From Gracilariopsis chorda (lineage: Eukaryota > Rhodophyta > Florideophyceae > Gracilariales > Gracilariaceae), in assembly GCA_003194525.1 (NCBI GenBank), contig NBIV01000006.1, positions 496,001 through 560,000 of the forward strand: a DNA stretch of 64,000 nucleotides, read 5' to 3'. The notes beneath the pieces are model-generated. The model worked only from the letters and a program-made list of their open reading frames with translations, made no database searches and was not told the DNA's origin. Of the stretch, positions 23,701 through 33,830 are shown one piece after another; within the stretch, counting starts at the first letter, position 1; each line of letters begins with the position of its first letter. The translations under genes were made by a program, and so were the position numbers.

Positions 23701-24666
23701 CATGCCGCTATTGTTCGCTTCGCTTCCATAATACGGGAAGGACACAAGGATATTGAGAAGAGCCAGGAGCTTCGAAAGATGGCCCATTGTGTTTCCTCTG
23801 CAATCCCAATGGGACGAAGCAGGCACACCGTGTTATGGAGGGCTGTCGACGGATTTCCACCGTACCAAATTCTTCCCCCACACCTTGTCGACTTTCTCTC
23901 CACTTTGTGGCAAAGTAAAATTCTAGGGAAGTTGGGAAGGAAGAAAGCTATGAATGGATGGCCAAGGGAGCTGCAGGGTAGAATGAATCTGGAGAACATG
24001 AAGTCTCTATTGGCAATGCAGGCTGTGCAATATGGGTTGCGAGTGGGCAAGTCTACTATTCGTCACGAAAAGGCTGGTGTTGGAGTGTTTGCAACTCGTC
24101 GAATTGCTGCAGGCGAGGTAGTGTGCTATTTCTACGGGACGTTGGTTTATCATGACCTTTCGAATCGGAAAGAAGTGCAAAAGACCTACGGGGAGGGAGT
24201 CATGGGTGTGAAAAAAGATCAATTCCGGAAGTATGCAGTGGAGATAGAAATCTACGGTCAACAGTTCCAATCACTTCCGCATCGAAAATAGCTGACGAAC
24301 TGGCATGGAAAACAAGCTAACCTCATTTTATGGGTGGTTCCTGCCCCTTTTTGTATTGCGGTGTATATCAACGATCCAAAGTACGTGGAAGGGGATAAAC
24401 AGTTAGATGCCATGGTGGATGGCCTCGGGAAAAAAAGGGAGGCTAATGTGCGAATGAAACGGACACTGGGAGTGGGACGAACAGCAGGGGTAATAACGGA
24501 CTACAAACGTATTAAGATGGAGGCCACAGCCAACATAGAGCAAGGAGAGGAACTCTTCGCCAGATACGGTGATGTTTATGACTGGCAAACCCATTTGAAT
24601 GTGGAGGATGGAGCGATAGTCATTGATTGGTTTTTTGTTATAAACCTTTGTTCACAGCTTGGCTAA
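20731..24666 (+). pseudogene. Beta-class DNA amino-methyltransferase fused to a SET domain
   Basis: Most coding lies in one frame from an ATG at 20731 to 24666, interrupted by an inverted-repeat insertion (20976-21123), several stops, and a shifted stretch between about 21900 and 22470. An acidic linker is at 22600-22740. The methyltransferase has motif IV as 'VQFLLSDPP', where the following Tyr codon is TAA (23011-23013), then 'LLRPGGHIMQFCSWDQ', then motif I last: 'PGDLVVDMFARKFSTAMAC' and 'KFVGCEPDKACFEHA'. Motif IV before motif I is the beta-class order of N6-adenine/N4-cytosine enzymes. The uninterrupted ORF 23587-24291 joins motif I to 'GVGVFATRRIAAGEVVCYFYG', the SET start; after a TAG come 'REANVRMKRTL' and 'NIEQGEELFARYGDVY', the SET end. 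I infer a nuclear enzyme marking DNA and histone. No AdoMet motif is perfect: motif I has ARK in place of AGT. Confidence 0.75.
20976..21123. repeat. 148-bp inverted-repeat mini-element
   Basis: Arms 20976-21036 and 21063-21123 are each 61 bp and inverted copies of each other with about ten mismatches, around a 26-bp AT-rich loop. The outer ends read GGTCGAGGACC and GGTCCTCGACC. It interrupts the reading frame of the methyltransferase-SET gene, whose protein-like sequence resumes near 21214. No target duplication is clear. Confidence 0.7.
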
Positions 24667-24927
24667 AGGGCGACGTTTATTATTTGAACGGATGTGTAGT
24701 CCTAACTTAGGAGACCATCACTTTTCAGTAAGGTTAGAAGATACAAAGCGATATAGATGTGATACAGAAACGTCCCTTTTCGGTACCAAGGAGGATTGTA
24801 TTCTCAAGATTTCACAAAAAACAAAGATTTTTGTGCGCATTGGGTGGCGAGATTTTCCCGTACAAAACACAGCGTGCGCCATCCCAGAGCGTCACTAGCC
24901 ACTTGCGAAAGAGGTTTGACTCCAAGA

Positions 24928-27345
24928 ATGGCGCCGGAGGGAAAGAAGCGAGGCCCGGCAAGTGGTGGTGTGGCGAGTGCGCCTAAGACGCGGCGAAAGG
25001 CTATTGAGGAGCGAACTGCGAGTGGGACGAAAGCAAAATCATGTGTTTCCAGGAGCACATTATCGCGGAGGAGGTCAGGATAAGGTGCTTCGAAGAGAAG
25101 GGGAAGAAGTGGGGCAAAGAACGTCGGATCCGAGCGCACGACGAGTGAGCGCACGACGAGTCAGAATTTGAAGGCTGATGCCCATGCGCATGTAGCACGC
25201 GGGAGAGATTCGGTTCGGGGACAGCGATCTATGCCTGGGTCTGGTGGTGGGTTGGAGGGTAAGAAAGGGTCGGTTGCTAGGAGAAGGGAAGAGGTACCAG
25301 ATCAGGGAGGGTTGAAAGCAAATGCGCGGGTCGAAGACCGAAATAAAGATGAAGAAATGCCGGAAAGGAAACAAATGGAAGAGGCAGTTGCGCTGAAGAG
25401 AGATGGGGCCCCAAAGAGAAATCAATATGGAGGAGAGGTAAATGTCCCTTTGGTAGAGAGTGATGGGGACGAAGAGGATCACATTGTGAAAGGGAGATGG
25501 ACGAGAGAGAGAATAAAGGAAGGAGTGGGACGCCGCTATGATTTAAAGGAAACGCGAGAAGTGGAAGAAGTGGTCAGAGCGACGGATGGAATACAGGAAG
25601 CATCGAAAAGCGGAGAACGTACGAGCACCCCGGTACCGCCGCAAAAGGTGCAAATGGCTCAAGACTTGGAAAGTGATAAAGGAAGCAGAACGCCGCGGAC
25701 TCCGGACGGAATGCGAGAGAGGGAACAAAAGGTTCATCAGTGGCCTAGTGAGCCTGCTGAGGAGCGACGGCTGCCTGTCAATATTTTGAGAGATGCAGAG
25801 AATGACGACATCGGTGTGATGTGTCGATCTTTGTTAGTTGAGAGGATCAATATGTTGAAGGCAGAACTCGGGCAGATCAAAGGGGACCACTGCAGCCTAA
25901 AGATGTAGCTGAAGCTGACGCAAGAGGAACTGAAGAGGATGAGAGAAGAGATGGGCGAGAAGAATTTGCTGATAGATAGCTTACGGGAAGGGATGAAGGT
26001 GAGAGGAGGGGAGAAAAAGGGATCTGAAGGTGAAAAGGAATTGCTAGGGCGTAGGAAGTATGTGGTTAATGTGCAAGAAGGTTTTCATGGGTTTGCCAGG
26101 GTAGTATATGATAGGTTGTTGTACTACGCGAAGGTGGAGGTATCGGAGCTTTGTTTTACTTCGGAGGGTGTGGAAAGGAACTGGACGAATCGATGCGAAG
26201 TATTGGGGAAGGGAAAAGTGGGGAGTGTGTTTGTTGTGGGAGGAAAGGAGATTGTACCTCGATGTCCGTTTGAGATTGCGTCTGAGATGAGGTCGTACAC
26301 ACCTTCGTTGCGAGGAGGAAGTAATGAACTATTGAAGTACTTGGTTCGCGTTGAGATTGAGGGGGAGAGATGGGAGTCGATTCCTGAAGCGGGTAGGAAG
26401 GATCAATGCGTGCGGGAGGTTGTTGCGGACAGGTGTTTGAGGCAACGTATGAAGCAGAAGTTGAGTGATGTGATTGGGGTTCGGAAGCGTGTGGCACGGG
26501 ACAAAATGTTTTCGTTGCTTGGATATGACTTGATAGCCAGACGTGTGAGATCGCGAGAGGGGACGGAGCTATACATTGAGTTGAAGAAGCAGTTAGAGGA
26601 AGCAAAGACGAAGTTCAAGGGGGATGGGGAGGCGAAGAGCGGTAGTTTATGTTCTTGGAGGATGAAAACAATCGAAGATCCTACGTATTCTGGATTTCAG
26701 GTTGCTGGGCAGCTGAGAGAGTTTAGTGAAGGGGACATATACTTCAAGAACGGGGCTGCGGTGGAAGTTTTGGAAGAATTCATGGGATATGAGGTGGGGA
26801 CGGAAAGGGAGGGAAAGATGGAGTACGTTGATGGGACAGTGATGCATTTGGCTCGTTTGGATGCGTGGATTGGATGTGTTTTGACGGCAATGGACACAGA
26901 TTTGGGGCGTAGAGGAAGACGGCAGTTGTTATTTTCTACGTTGTACGGTGAGAATCTTCCGCTCGCGGGAGAGAATATACTTGGTGTGGCATGGGAGAGG
27001 GTGAGAGAGCTACATCATGAAGAATTGGAGAATGAAGGTTGCGATGAGGGTGACCCGCGTTGTATAGCTGGCAACGGGGATAGAGAAGTGACGGTAGCGC
27101 TGCGGATACCTTCAAAGCGGAGGATATAGCTGGCCTTGAAGGATGAATACTTTTTGGAACATATGACGAGACGGCTGGGAGGGGTTCTAGACTGTTATCT
27201 TGCTGCGTGTCGGCCAGAAGATGTGTGGATGAAGAGGTTGGTGAAAGAGAGTCGAGATATTGGGAGAGGTGAGGTGACGGATCATGTCGAAGAGCAGTGG
27301 GAGGAAGGTCGGGGAGGTTATGAAGAAGAAGTTGAAGAAGAATAG
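24928..27345 (+). pseudogene. Large orphan protein, basic N-terminus and coiled coil, unknown function
   Basis: An ATG at 24928 starts a frame that stays open to 27345 (806 codons) apart from stops at 25081 (TAA), 25906 (TAG) and 27127 (TAG). The first about 320 residues are Lys/Arg/Glu-rich and disordered. A coiled coil crosses the second stop ('MLKAELGQIKGDHCSLKM', then 'LTQEELKRMREEM'). A globular region follows (about 26060-27120) with 'FHGFARVVYDRLLYYAKVE' and 'YVDGTVMHLARLDAWIGCV'. The C-terminus is acidic. I recognise no family. It follows the methyltransferase-SET gene on the same strand and ends 2 bp from the convergent transposase gene, so it is probably an intrinsic accessory gene of the transposon. 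Confidence 0.6.
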
Positions 27346-27347
27346 CG

Positions 27348-30300
27348 TTATTGGTGGAACGGATGGTTTACTGATCTGTTGTAGAATTTGGTGCATAGGG
27401 CTTTGAAGTGGTGTAACGATAGAAGCGGTTGATGTAGAAACGGTGGAAGCGCCAGTGAAGACAAGGAGTGAATTGGGGGGGCGGGGTAGTTTTCTCGAAT
27501 GACGTGGACTGCACCAAGAATGGAGGTGGAAGGAATGAGACCAAACCAAGGAGATATGTTGTCGTCAGTAGAAGGTTTGAAGATGGGAACTGGATCGGTG
27601 GTGTGGTCCCGCTCGTCATCGGTTGACCATGTAAGGCATACGCATTTGAGGGTGATATCGACATTGTCGCGAGGTGTTACGAGTTCAAGGAATTGTGCGA
27701 ACGCGAACTTTTTTGCAATGGGGGCGGAAGAGTTTGAAGAGGGGGAAGTTAGCTTGAAGCGAACTAGAGCGATGAGCTTGGAGACCCATACAGTGGGTGT
27801 GGGTGGAGAGGAGAAGTTGGTTCCTGCGACAAGGATATGGCAGAACTTTGGTGATCTGGAAGGTCCGAATGATGGAACGGCGAAGATGCGCTGGAAAAGA
27901 GGGACGGAGGGTTTTTGGAGCACTAGTTCGTTTCGTTCTTGGTTGTAATTGTCTAGTGTTGGTATGTAACCGCCCATGACGTATGCGGAGTTGACGAAGG
28001 GGAGGCGACTTCGAGGGAGGTTGCTCGGTGAGGGATTTAGCTTGAGATATTCGATGGAAAGGGAGACGAAGGAATGAAGTGTGGTGTGACCTAGTTGTGA
28101 GATGATGGAGAGCGTGTCTGAGGAAAAGAGTTCTTGAAAAAAAATCGGCCTTGCGTTTTGGGTAGATGCAAGGTACTTGGCGGCTTTGAAGATGTCGTAG
28201 AAGGAAAGATGTTTTCCTTCAAGTACGAAGGAGGTTTTGCAGAGTTGCGGTTGAGTTTGAGACCGAGCATGGGAGGATAGTGAAGGGTCTTCGGAAAGTG
28301 GATTCCAGTCTTTGAAGAGATTGTAGCGGTGCATAGCACGGATGGTTTCTGTATGGGCAGTGGCTCTTCACTTGGAAGTTTTGGAGTAATGTGATTTGAA
28401 GAGGACGTGGGCGTGCTCGAAGATGCCTGCGTCGTTGAAGTGGAGACCCCCGTATCGGCGTATGTCTTCGACGATGTCGTCGAGGAGATGGAACGTGAGG
28501 TTGCCGAGGTGGGAGGAGTGGTAGGGTCCGAGAATGGATGCGGCTGTGACTTTGAAGGATCTGATGTGTTTTTCGAGAGAAATGAGGGAGGTGTCTGTCC
28601 ATTTCGAGGAGGAGCTGTATTGCATAGCGGAGAGAAGGGGGTCTGTGTACTTGGTGAAGACGGAATTGATGGGGGAGGTGTCACTTTCTTTGCAGCAACT
28701 GTCGAAGAAGGCGCCGATGAAGGAAAAGACCATGTCTAGAGTGCGATAATCCTTTGCTTCCGGCATTCCTCGTAATCCTTCTGTGGCGAAGAAGCCGTTG
28801 AGGGCCTGGGAGTTGTCGGGGGTGGAGAAGTCGATGTGGAGGCCGGGTGCAAGGGAGTCCTTTTCGATGGCGGCAAGGATGTGGTTGGAATGTTTCAGTA
28901 TGGAGGTGTGGATGGAATGGAACAGACTTTTGGTGTTCTTGGGGCCGACTGTGGTGAAGAGTGATTTGGAGCGGAGTCGTTCGATGGCGGTGGCGTTGAT
29001 GAGCTTGGAGACGCCGAGGTGAAAGTTATGAAGTGGTTCGAAGGCGAAGCTGTCGTAAGAGGAGAGGAGTGGGGTTGTGTTGAAAATGGCTTAAGATTCG
29101 ATGAGAGAGGAATAATTTGCGAGGGAGAGGGACTGGAGCGCTGTGGTTGCTTGTTCCTTTTTGGTGCGAGCGACTTTCGGTGTGCGGGCGAATGGGGCTT
29201 CGTCGGAGTCGCGAAGGAGAGCGGCGTGTTCTCTGTGTTTGTTCCGGCTCTGGGATTGCGTGCGGAAGTGTATGGGGTTTGTGTTGAGGGAGAGGTGTTC
29301 GCGAGGGACGGTACATCTGGGGCAGGAGTGCTGTGGTCGTGTTCCGTGCGAGATGGCGAGGATGTCCTTTGCCTCTGGGATGTCTGCACAGTAGCTGGAG
29401 AGGATGGGGTGGCAGTCGCGGAGTAAGTTGTGGGCGTCACGGAAGAAGAAACCCAGAAGAGCGGAAGAGAGGAATGGGTTGCGGATTGCGGAAATGGGGC
29501 GCTGAATGAGGTCCATTCTTGTTTTGCGTGGGATGTTGGAGGAAGAATCTGAGATGAAGTATCCGTCGCCAGGCGAGGAAGAGGAGGAACAGGAGGTTGG
29601 GAGGTATCCGAATAGGGGGAGGTTTTCGGAGATACACGTTCGGCGGAATGCGTCGGAGAAGTTGAGAAGGGTGATGTGAAGGGGATAGGAGATGATGGAG
29701 AAGCTTTTGAGTGAGGTTGCGGACCTATTGGGGTATAACTGGACGAGGCCGACGATTGATTCAATACCAGTTGTTTCGGGGGTGTTCCAGACGATGTCAT
29801 TGATGTGGCACTGCATGATGGCCTGTTCAAAGGCACCAACGACTTTCTTTCCGAAGGCTGCAGCCATAGAATGGGCGAAGGCGGGGGTGGAAGAAGAGGA
29901 AGGTGAAGATTGGGACGCGGGTTGGAAGAAAGTGTTGTTGAAGTGTGCGAGAGTGAGTTGTTGATTCAGGACGTCTATGGCGCGTTTTTGGAAGAGAGTT
30001 GCGGAGAAGAAGTTGTGGTCGTCGGAGATTGTAAGAGAGATGGACCGCTGGAGTTGATACGTTTCTTGACAAGGTGCTCTTAGAGTGGGACGCACTGCTT
30101 TGCGAAGGAGATGGATTTCTGGAAGGATGACTTGGAGAAGTCTGGGTGGTTCAGAAGGGAGGTGAACTCGTCGGCTTTGCGTCTGCTGAAGGAGGAAGCG
30201 ATGGAGGAGATGGAGAGGACGAGTTGCTCGAGGTGGGGGTTGTGGAGGAGAGGGGGGGGGACGGGAGGAGGTAGGGGAGGCGGGTTCGAGGAGATGCCTG

Positions 30301-30618
30301 AACAGAGGGCGTGACTTACCATGTGGTGTGCGTCTTGTGCTTGGAGGCAGAGGGTGGCCTGTTGGATGTGATAGGGTTCCTCTTCGGCGAGGGGGACGTT
30401 GTCTGAGGGGTGGTTTGAGGGAGTGGGAGGAGGAATGGTGGAGAGGTTTGGAACGGATATTCTTCGCTTGGTCCTTGGAGGGATTTGGATGAGAGCGTTG
30501 GCGGAGGAGGAAGAACGGGTGTAGGGGGTGAGTCGATAAGGCCCCTGCACTGGTGACTCTGGAGAGAGAACGCAGTGCGGCCATAGAAGGTGCAACGGGA
30601 ATGGCAACAGGGTATCAT
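27348..30618 (-). pseudogene. Plavaka-like (CACTA/EnSpm-type) transposase
   Basis: An ATG at 30618 begins MIPCCHSRC, an N-terminal zinc finger (C-x3-C-x12-H-x-C), followed by a Pro/Ser-rich linker with two frame changes (near 30520 and 30080). From about 30080 one frame runs to 27348 with stops at 29091 (TAA) and 28368 (TGA). Family blocks in order: 'IVGLVQLYPNRSATSLKSFS', 'LPLFGYLPTS', 'CHPILSSYCADIPEAK' with 'CPRCTVPREHL', 'DSFAFEPLHNFHLGVSKLI', and 'LTFHLLDDIVEDIRRYGG'. The last two correspond to the D-x2-H and E-containing helices of the RNase H-like core of Tnp2/Plavaka enzymes. Expected role: cutting and joining the element ends. Length, about 1090 codons, is typical. Assignment is from remembered family patterns. 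Confidence 0.7.
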
Positions 30619-30926
30619 GGCGGGGGAGGGAGGAGGCGATGTTTGGAAACAGAGAAGGGAGCGAGGGTGGTGGCGGAATGGGATATTGGGGAGCGTCATA
30701 TTATGGCGCACGGAGATGAGGTGTTGCAAGTGATGCAGAGCGTCTTTTCGTAGCACGTGGAGCAGCGCATGCGATGCAGGGAGCAGGTCAGGCAACGGTG
30801 GATAGAAAGCCAAAGCTATTTGATTATGCAAACGCTATGTATCTATTCTATGTATTCCATTTTGCTATTTGAAGGGGCAATCGCTCTGGACCGGTGAGAT
30901 TTGGATTCCACGTGCCCCGGAGAGGG

Positions 30927-30938
30927 TAGATGTTAGTG
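30927..30938 (-). repeat. Candidate right terminal inverted repeat (TAGTG end)
   Basis: The plus strand ends TAGATGTTAGTG; its complement CACTAACATCTA pairs with 17575-17586. It lies about 310 bp upstream of the transposase start, a normal distance for a subterminal region. Confidence 0.4.
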
Positions 30939-31147
30939 GATTCTGGCCCTAATTTTACCACCAAAGGAACTTGGAAAGTTTTAATAAACTGCTAGTCTTT
31001 TGTTCCAAGTAAACGAGCTCTGTGCTATGTATGAAATTATTTTGGGAAATTTGATCCATTCAAAATTGGGTTTGAATAGTCGTTATTCGTTCATTTTAAT
31101 TCTTTGCATTTTGATTGTCCAACTAGCATCCTTAAAACACCGACGTG

Positions 31148-31475
31148 TGTCCGCGGGAAGCTTGGGGGCGACTAGAGGACGGAGGTGATGCTTGCCTGTA
31201 CTACTCAGTGGCTGGCTGCACTCGAACCAACTAATATAGTTGGCGAGTCGCTCTAGATCACCGGTAAATACTACTAAAAAATTAAATAATATAGTACACT
31301 ATTCTATCGTGCACTGTGTTGCAGTGCAAGGTCCATCGGAGGTCACACTTCACATCACAATTATCTCCGACCCACGTGGCTAATATAGACATGGGCCAGT
31401 GGTACTCTGGTCCTTGGTCCACCTCTTCGGAACTCCATCTTCCCAGCCGTCTGACCTTGGGGCTATCGTAATACA
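31148..31475 (-). repeat. 3' LTR of element D
   Basis: On the minus strand it starts TGTATTACGATAGCC and ends CGCGGACA (TG...CA). It is alignable along its whole length with 41260-41586, with many scattered substitutions, so insertion is old. Confidence 0.85.
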
Positions 31476-31490
31476 TACTCCCCCCCTTAG
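31476..31490 (-). other. Polypurine tract of element D
   Basis: The minus strand reads CTAAGGGGGGGAGTA directly before the 3' LTR start TGTATTACG. Confidence 0.75.
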
Positions 31491-31739
31491 TTCCTGCCGC
31501 CTCGGCAGAATACACTGTCGGCCAACTTCTCCTGACGGCCATTTCTGTGTACTGTTTTTTAAGGACTGGTAGGGATAGCTGCACTAGCGCTGGCCACGAT
31601 GGCAATGGTCCGGTGACTCGTTTAGCACCCCCCCTACTAGGCCTTAGTAAGGTCTGGGAAGGGAAATGAATCGCCCATTGGTCGTGCCCCCGTTCCTGTT
31701 CCGTGTCAAATGCCAGCGGCCACGGAGATGAGTACATCA

Positions 31740-33830
31740 GTTGCCGATCCATTGGGTGCCCACGTCTACGGCCGGCATGTAGCTACTGTTCGCTTGCAAC
31801 CAATTCGTTCGCTCCGCTTCTTTCGGGTCGTCCCTTCTACCACCACAGCGATAGCGCGCAGAGTCTGTTGGTCTCCACGATATAGTGCATCTGGAGTCCT
31901 CCTATTACGACGCTTGGCCATTCCGCTTGGCGACTATGACGATCGGCATGTCCTTTGGAACAGATTCGTACTCAACCCCTTTGGGCCCTCGCCCACTGTG
32001 CAACGACAGTGAATGCATCCCGTGGTCCGCCGTCACTGTGGATTCCTCTCCAATGGCTTTAGTCCCCGCCAGCAGCGCGTATGCCCATCCTGGTGAGAGG
32101 TATGGCCAGAACCTAGGGCGCAGTCCGATGGCTACAAGGAGTACCCATTTGCTCAGTTCGGTCAAGGATTTCATCCACTAACACGACCAATATTTGGACG
32201 CCTGTAGATTCGAGGCAGTTCCAAATTATGTCCGTGAGAAGAAGAACGCGCGAGAGACCTCCTGGTACAACCGTTGGCTACATCTCCATGCGGACATCCG
32301 AGCGGTGGCGCGTTGCCGTGCCTTGGTCCGACCGGACATGCTGAACGTCCGATGCGACGAAGAAGAAGATTACCAATAGAGGGTTAGCTGGCTCTTCGCG
32401 GACCTATATATCTTACACGGTGACCCTCGGTCTTCGTACCCACCTGGCGACCATAACCTCCTGGGGCTGGTGTGCTACAAACCGCCTTATGATTGGCTGT
32501 AATGGATTGGCAACAGTTCCGTTTGGAATGAAATGATCGAACCCAACTGCCGTATCCAGACGAATTTGAAGTACTTCTTCTGCTGGCATCAGGTCGAATT
32601 CCACGACTTGCCACCGTCCCGTAGGGCCAACGTTTATCTTCCCATGCCCCTGGTGGCTGGGAGCCCGGAGGTGTCCATTTGGCATATGTGTAATCTCCTC
32701 ATGGTCCCTACTGCGTCCATTTTGGCTTACCATACCACCCAACTCTAGGGCGATATCCGTCAGCGACTTCCTTGGCTTACCTGGCAGGTCGTCTTTTTGG
32801 AATGGGCGGTATTCTGCCTCATGGCCTTTTTGGATACTGCCGGTACCGGCGTGCATACGAATGTCCGTGAGGCAGACCATCTTATTTGCAATGAGGAAAT
32901 CATTCTGAGTCCTGAAGGCCGATTGGTGCCCCTGCCTCCCCACCTCATCGGGTTCATTCGCGAGCTAAGGGTGCAAAACATAGTCCGCGAGACCTTGTAT
33001 AGCGCGGAGAACAAAAAGGAGCTTTTAGATAATGTACAAAGGTCGATTGGGCAAAAAAACCTGGATACTTGTGGTACGACTACGACGCAGACGAGTTCTG
33101 GCCGATTCCGGAGCCTCCTTTGGGTCGCGACAAGGGCAATGCCTACGAGGGGAAGCCTTTATTGGATACCCCAGTCAATGTACCGCTTCAGACCATCCCA
33201 TACTATTATCCCCAGGCCATTAGGGTTGATGCCGCTTGCCTGCGACCTCCCTCCAATGGTCCGCCAACCGTGCCTGTCCTCCTTTGTCTTGGGAGCCACC
33301 TTCGGAGCACCCCGTGGTCGAGCTTCCTGAGTCATCCATTGGGCCAACGGCCACCATTACCGGTCCGCTCCGTTCTTTGGCGGTCACTGCGCCACCGCCA
33401 CCTCCGCCACCTGCGATACCTATGGCCCTAACTCGAGCCAATGAAGAGCTTGTCAGGGTTTGCCGTTCGGCAGGCGTAACCGCGCCCATTGGGTTCGTCA
33501 AGGCGTTGCGTGCAGCGCATTATTGGGTCCGTAGGGCGTCAAAGTACCGGTACCTGGTGGGTAGGAACCAAGAGATCAAGGAGGAATTAGCGACTATTCT
33601 GTAGGAGAATGCTAAAGTTCTTTTAACGTCCATGGCGGCCGACTTGGATAATCGATTCGGTCTGAACCTGACGGGCACTGAACATTCTCTGGCTCACTCG
33701 TCTGCTTCGGCCCATAGTCCGGCTCACAAGCGCGCACGCGTCAGTTCTTCTGCTGGTCCATCGGCCTCACTGGTCGCTGGCGTACTAAGTAAAGCCTTGA
33801 GTCTTCCATACTGTCTACATGGGTCGTAGT
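31740..33830 (+). pseudogene. Antisense plus-strand ORF remnant inside element D
   Basis: Between the integrase and the 3' LTR the plus strand carries protein-like sequence. At 32850-33060 there is 'DHLICNEEIILSPEGRLVPL' and 'LIGFIRELRVQNIVRETLYS'. After a frameshift, 33069-33240 gives 'YDYDADEFWPIPEPPLGRDK'. A Pro-rich stretch and 'MALTRANEELVRVCRSAG' follow at 33420-33600. After a TAG the frame ends near 33830 with 'SSSAGPSASLVAGVL'. The region before 32797 is less certain, and a minus-strand frame is also open at 32413-32943. The V-R-x3-D-x-[LI]-C pattern and an SAGPS ending are shared with the plus-strand remnant at 4796-6585. No function is recognised. Confidence 0.45.

Larger units (their letters stand above)
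17575..30938. mobile_element. Candidate composite CACTA/Plavaka-like DNA transposon with DNA methyltransferase-SET, ParB-like and orphan genes
   Basis: The left end reads CACTAAAAGCTA at 17575. The right end at 30938, read on the minus strand, is CACTAACATCTA (10 of 12 matching). CACTA termini are the hallmark of EnSpm/CACTA elements, and the transposase inside (27348-30618, -) resembles Plavaka/Tnp2-type transposases of that group. Between the ends lie a ParB-like gene (-), a methyltransferase-SET gene (+), an orphan gene (+) and the transposase (-), packed with 53-bp divergent and 2-bp convergent spacing. No target duplication is visible at the proposed ends, so the exact borders are uncertain. 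All genes in this copy are broken. Confidence 0.55.

Noticed and set aside
20731..24666. A bacterial restriction-modification system or contamination
   Set aside because: The methyltransferase is fused to a SET domain and sits between eukaryotic transposon genes; no restriction enzyme is adjacent.
26156..26897. Minus-strand frames opposite the orphan protein
   Set aside because: Ser/Pro-rich shadow frames of a longer plus-strand coding region.
18737..27129. Alternative genetic code with TAG/TAA read as Gln
   Set aside because: Some stops replace Tyr (for example DPPY and the integrase 'LATAYHP' position), and both intact host genes end cleanly at TAA; ordinary pseudogene decay explains most stops.
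31282..31752. 156-codon minus-strand frame
   Set aside because: It reads through the polypurine tract into the 3' LTR of element D, so it is not a plausible gene.
32413..32943. 176-codon minus-strand frame in element D downstream of integrase
   Set aside because: It overlaps the plus-strand antisense frame; parts look protein-like, but no motif identifies it and both strands cannot be confirmed. Kept only as an alternative.
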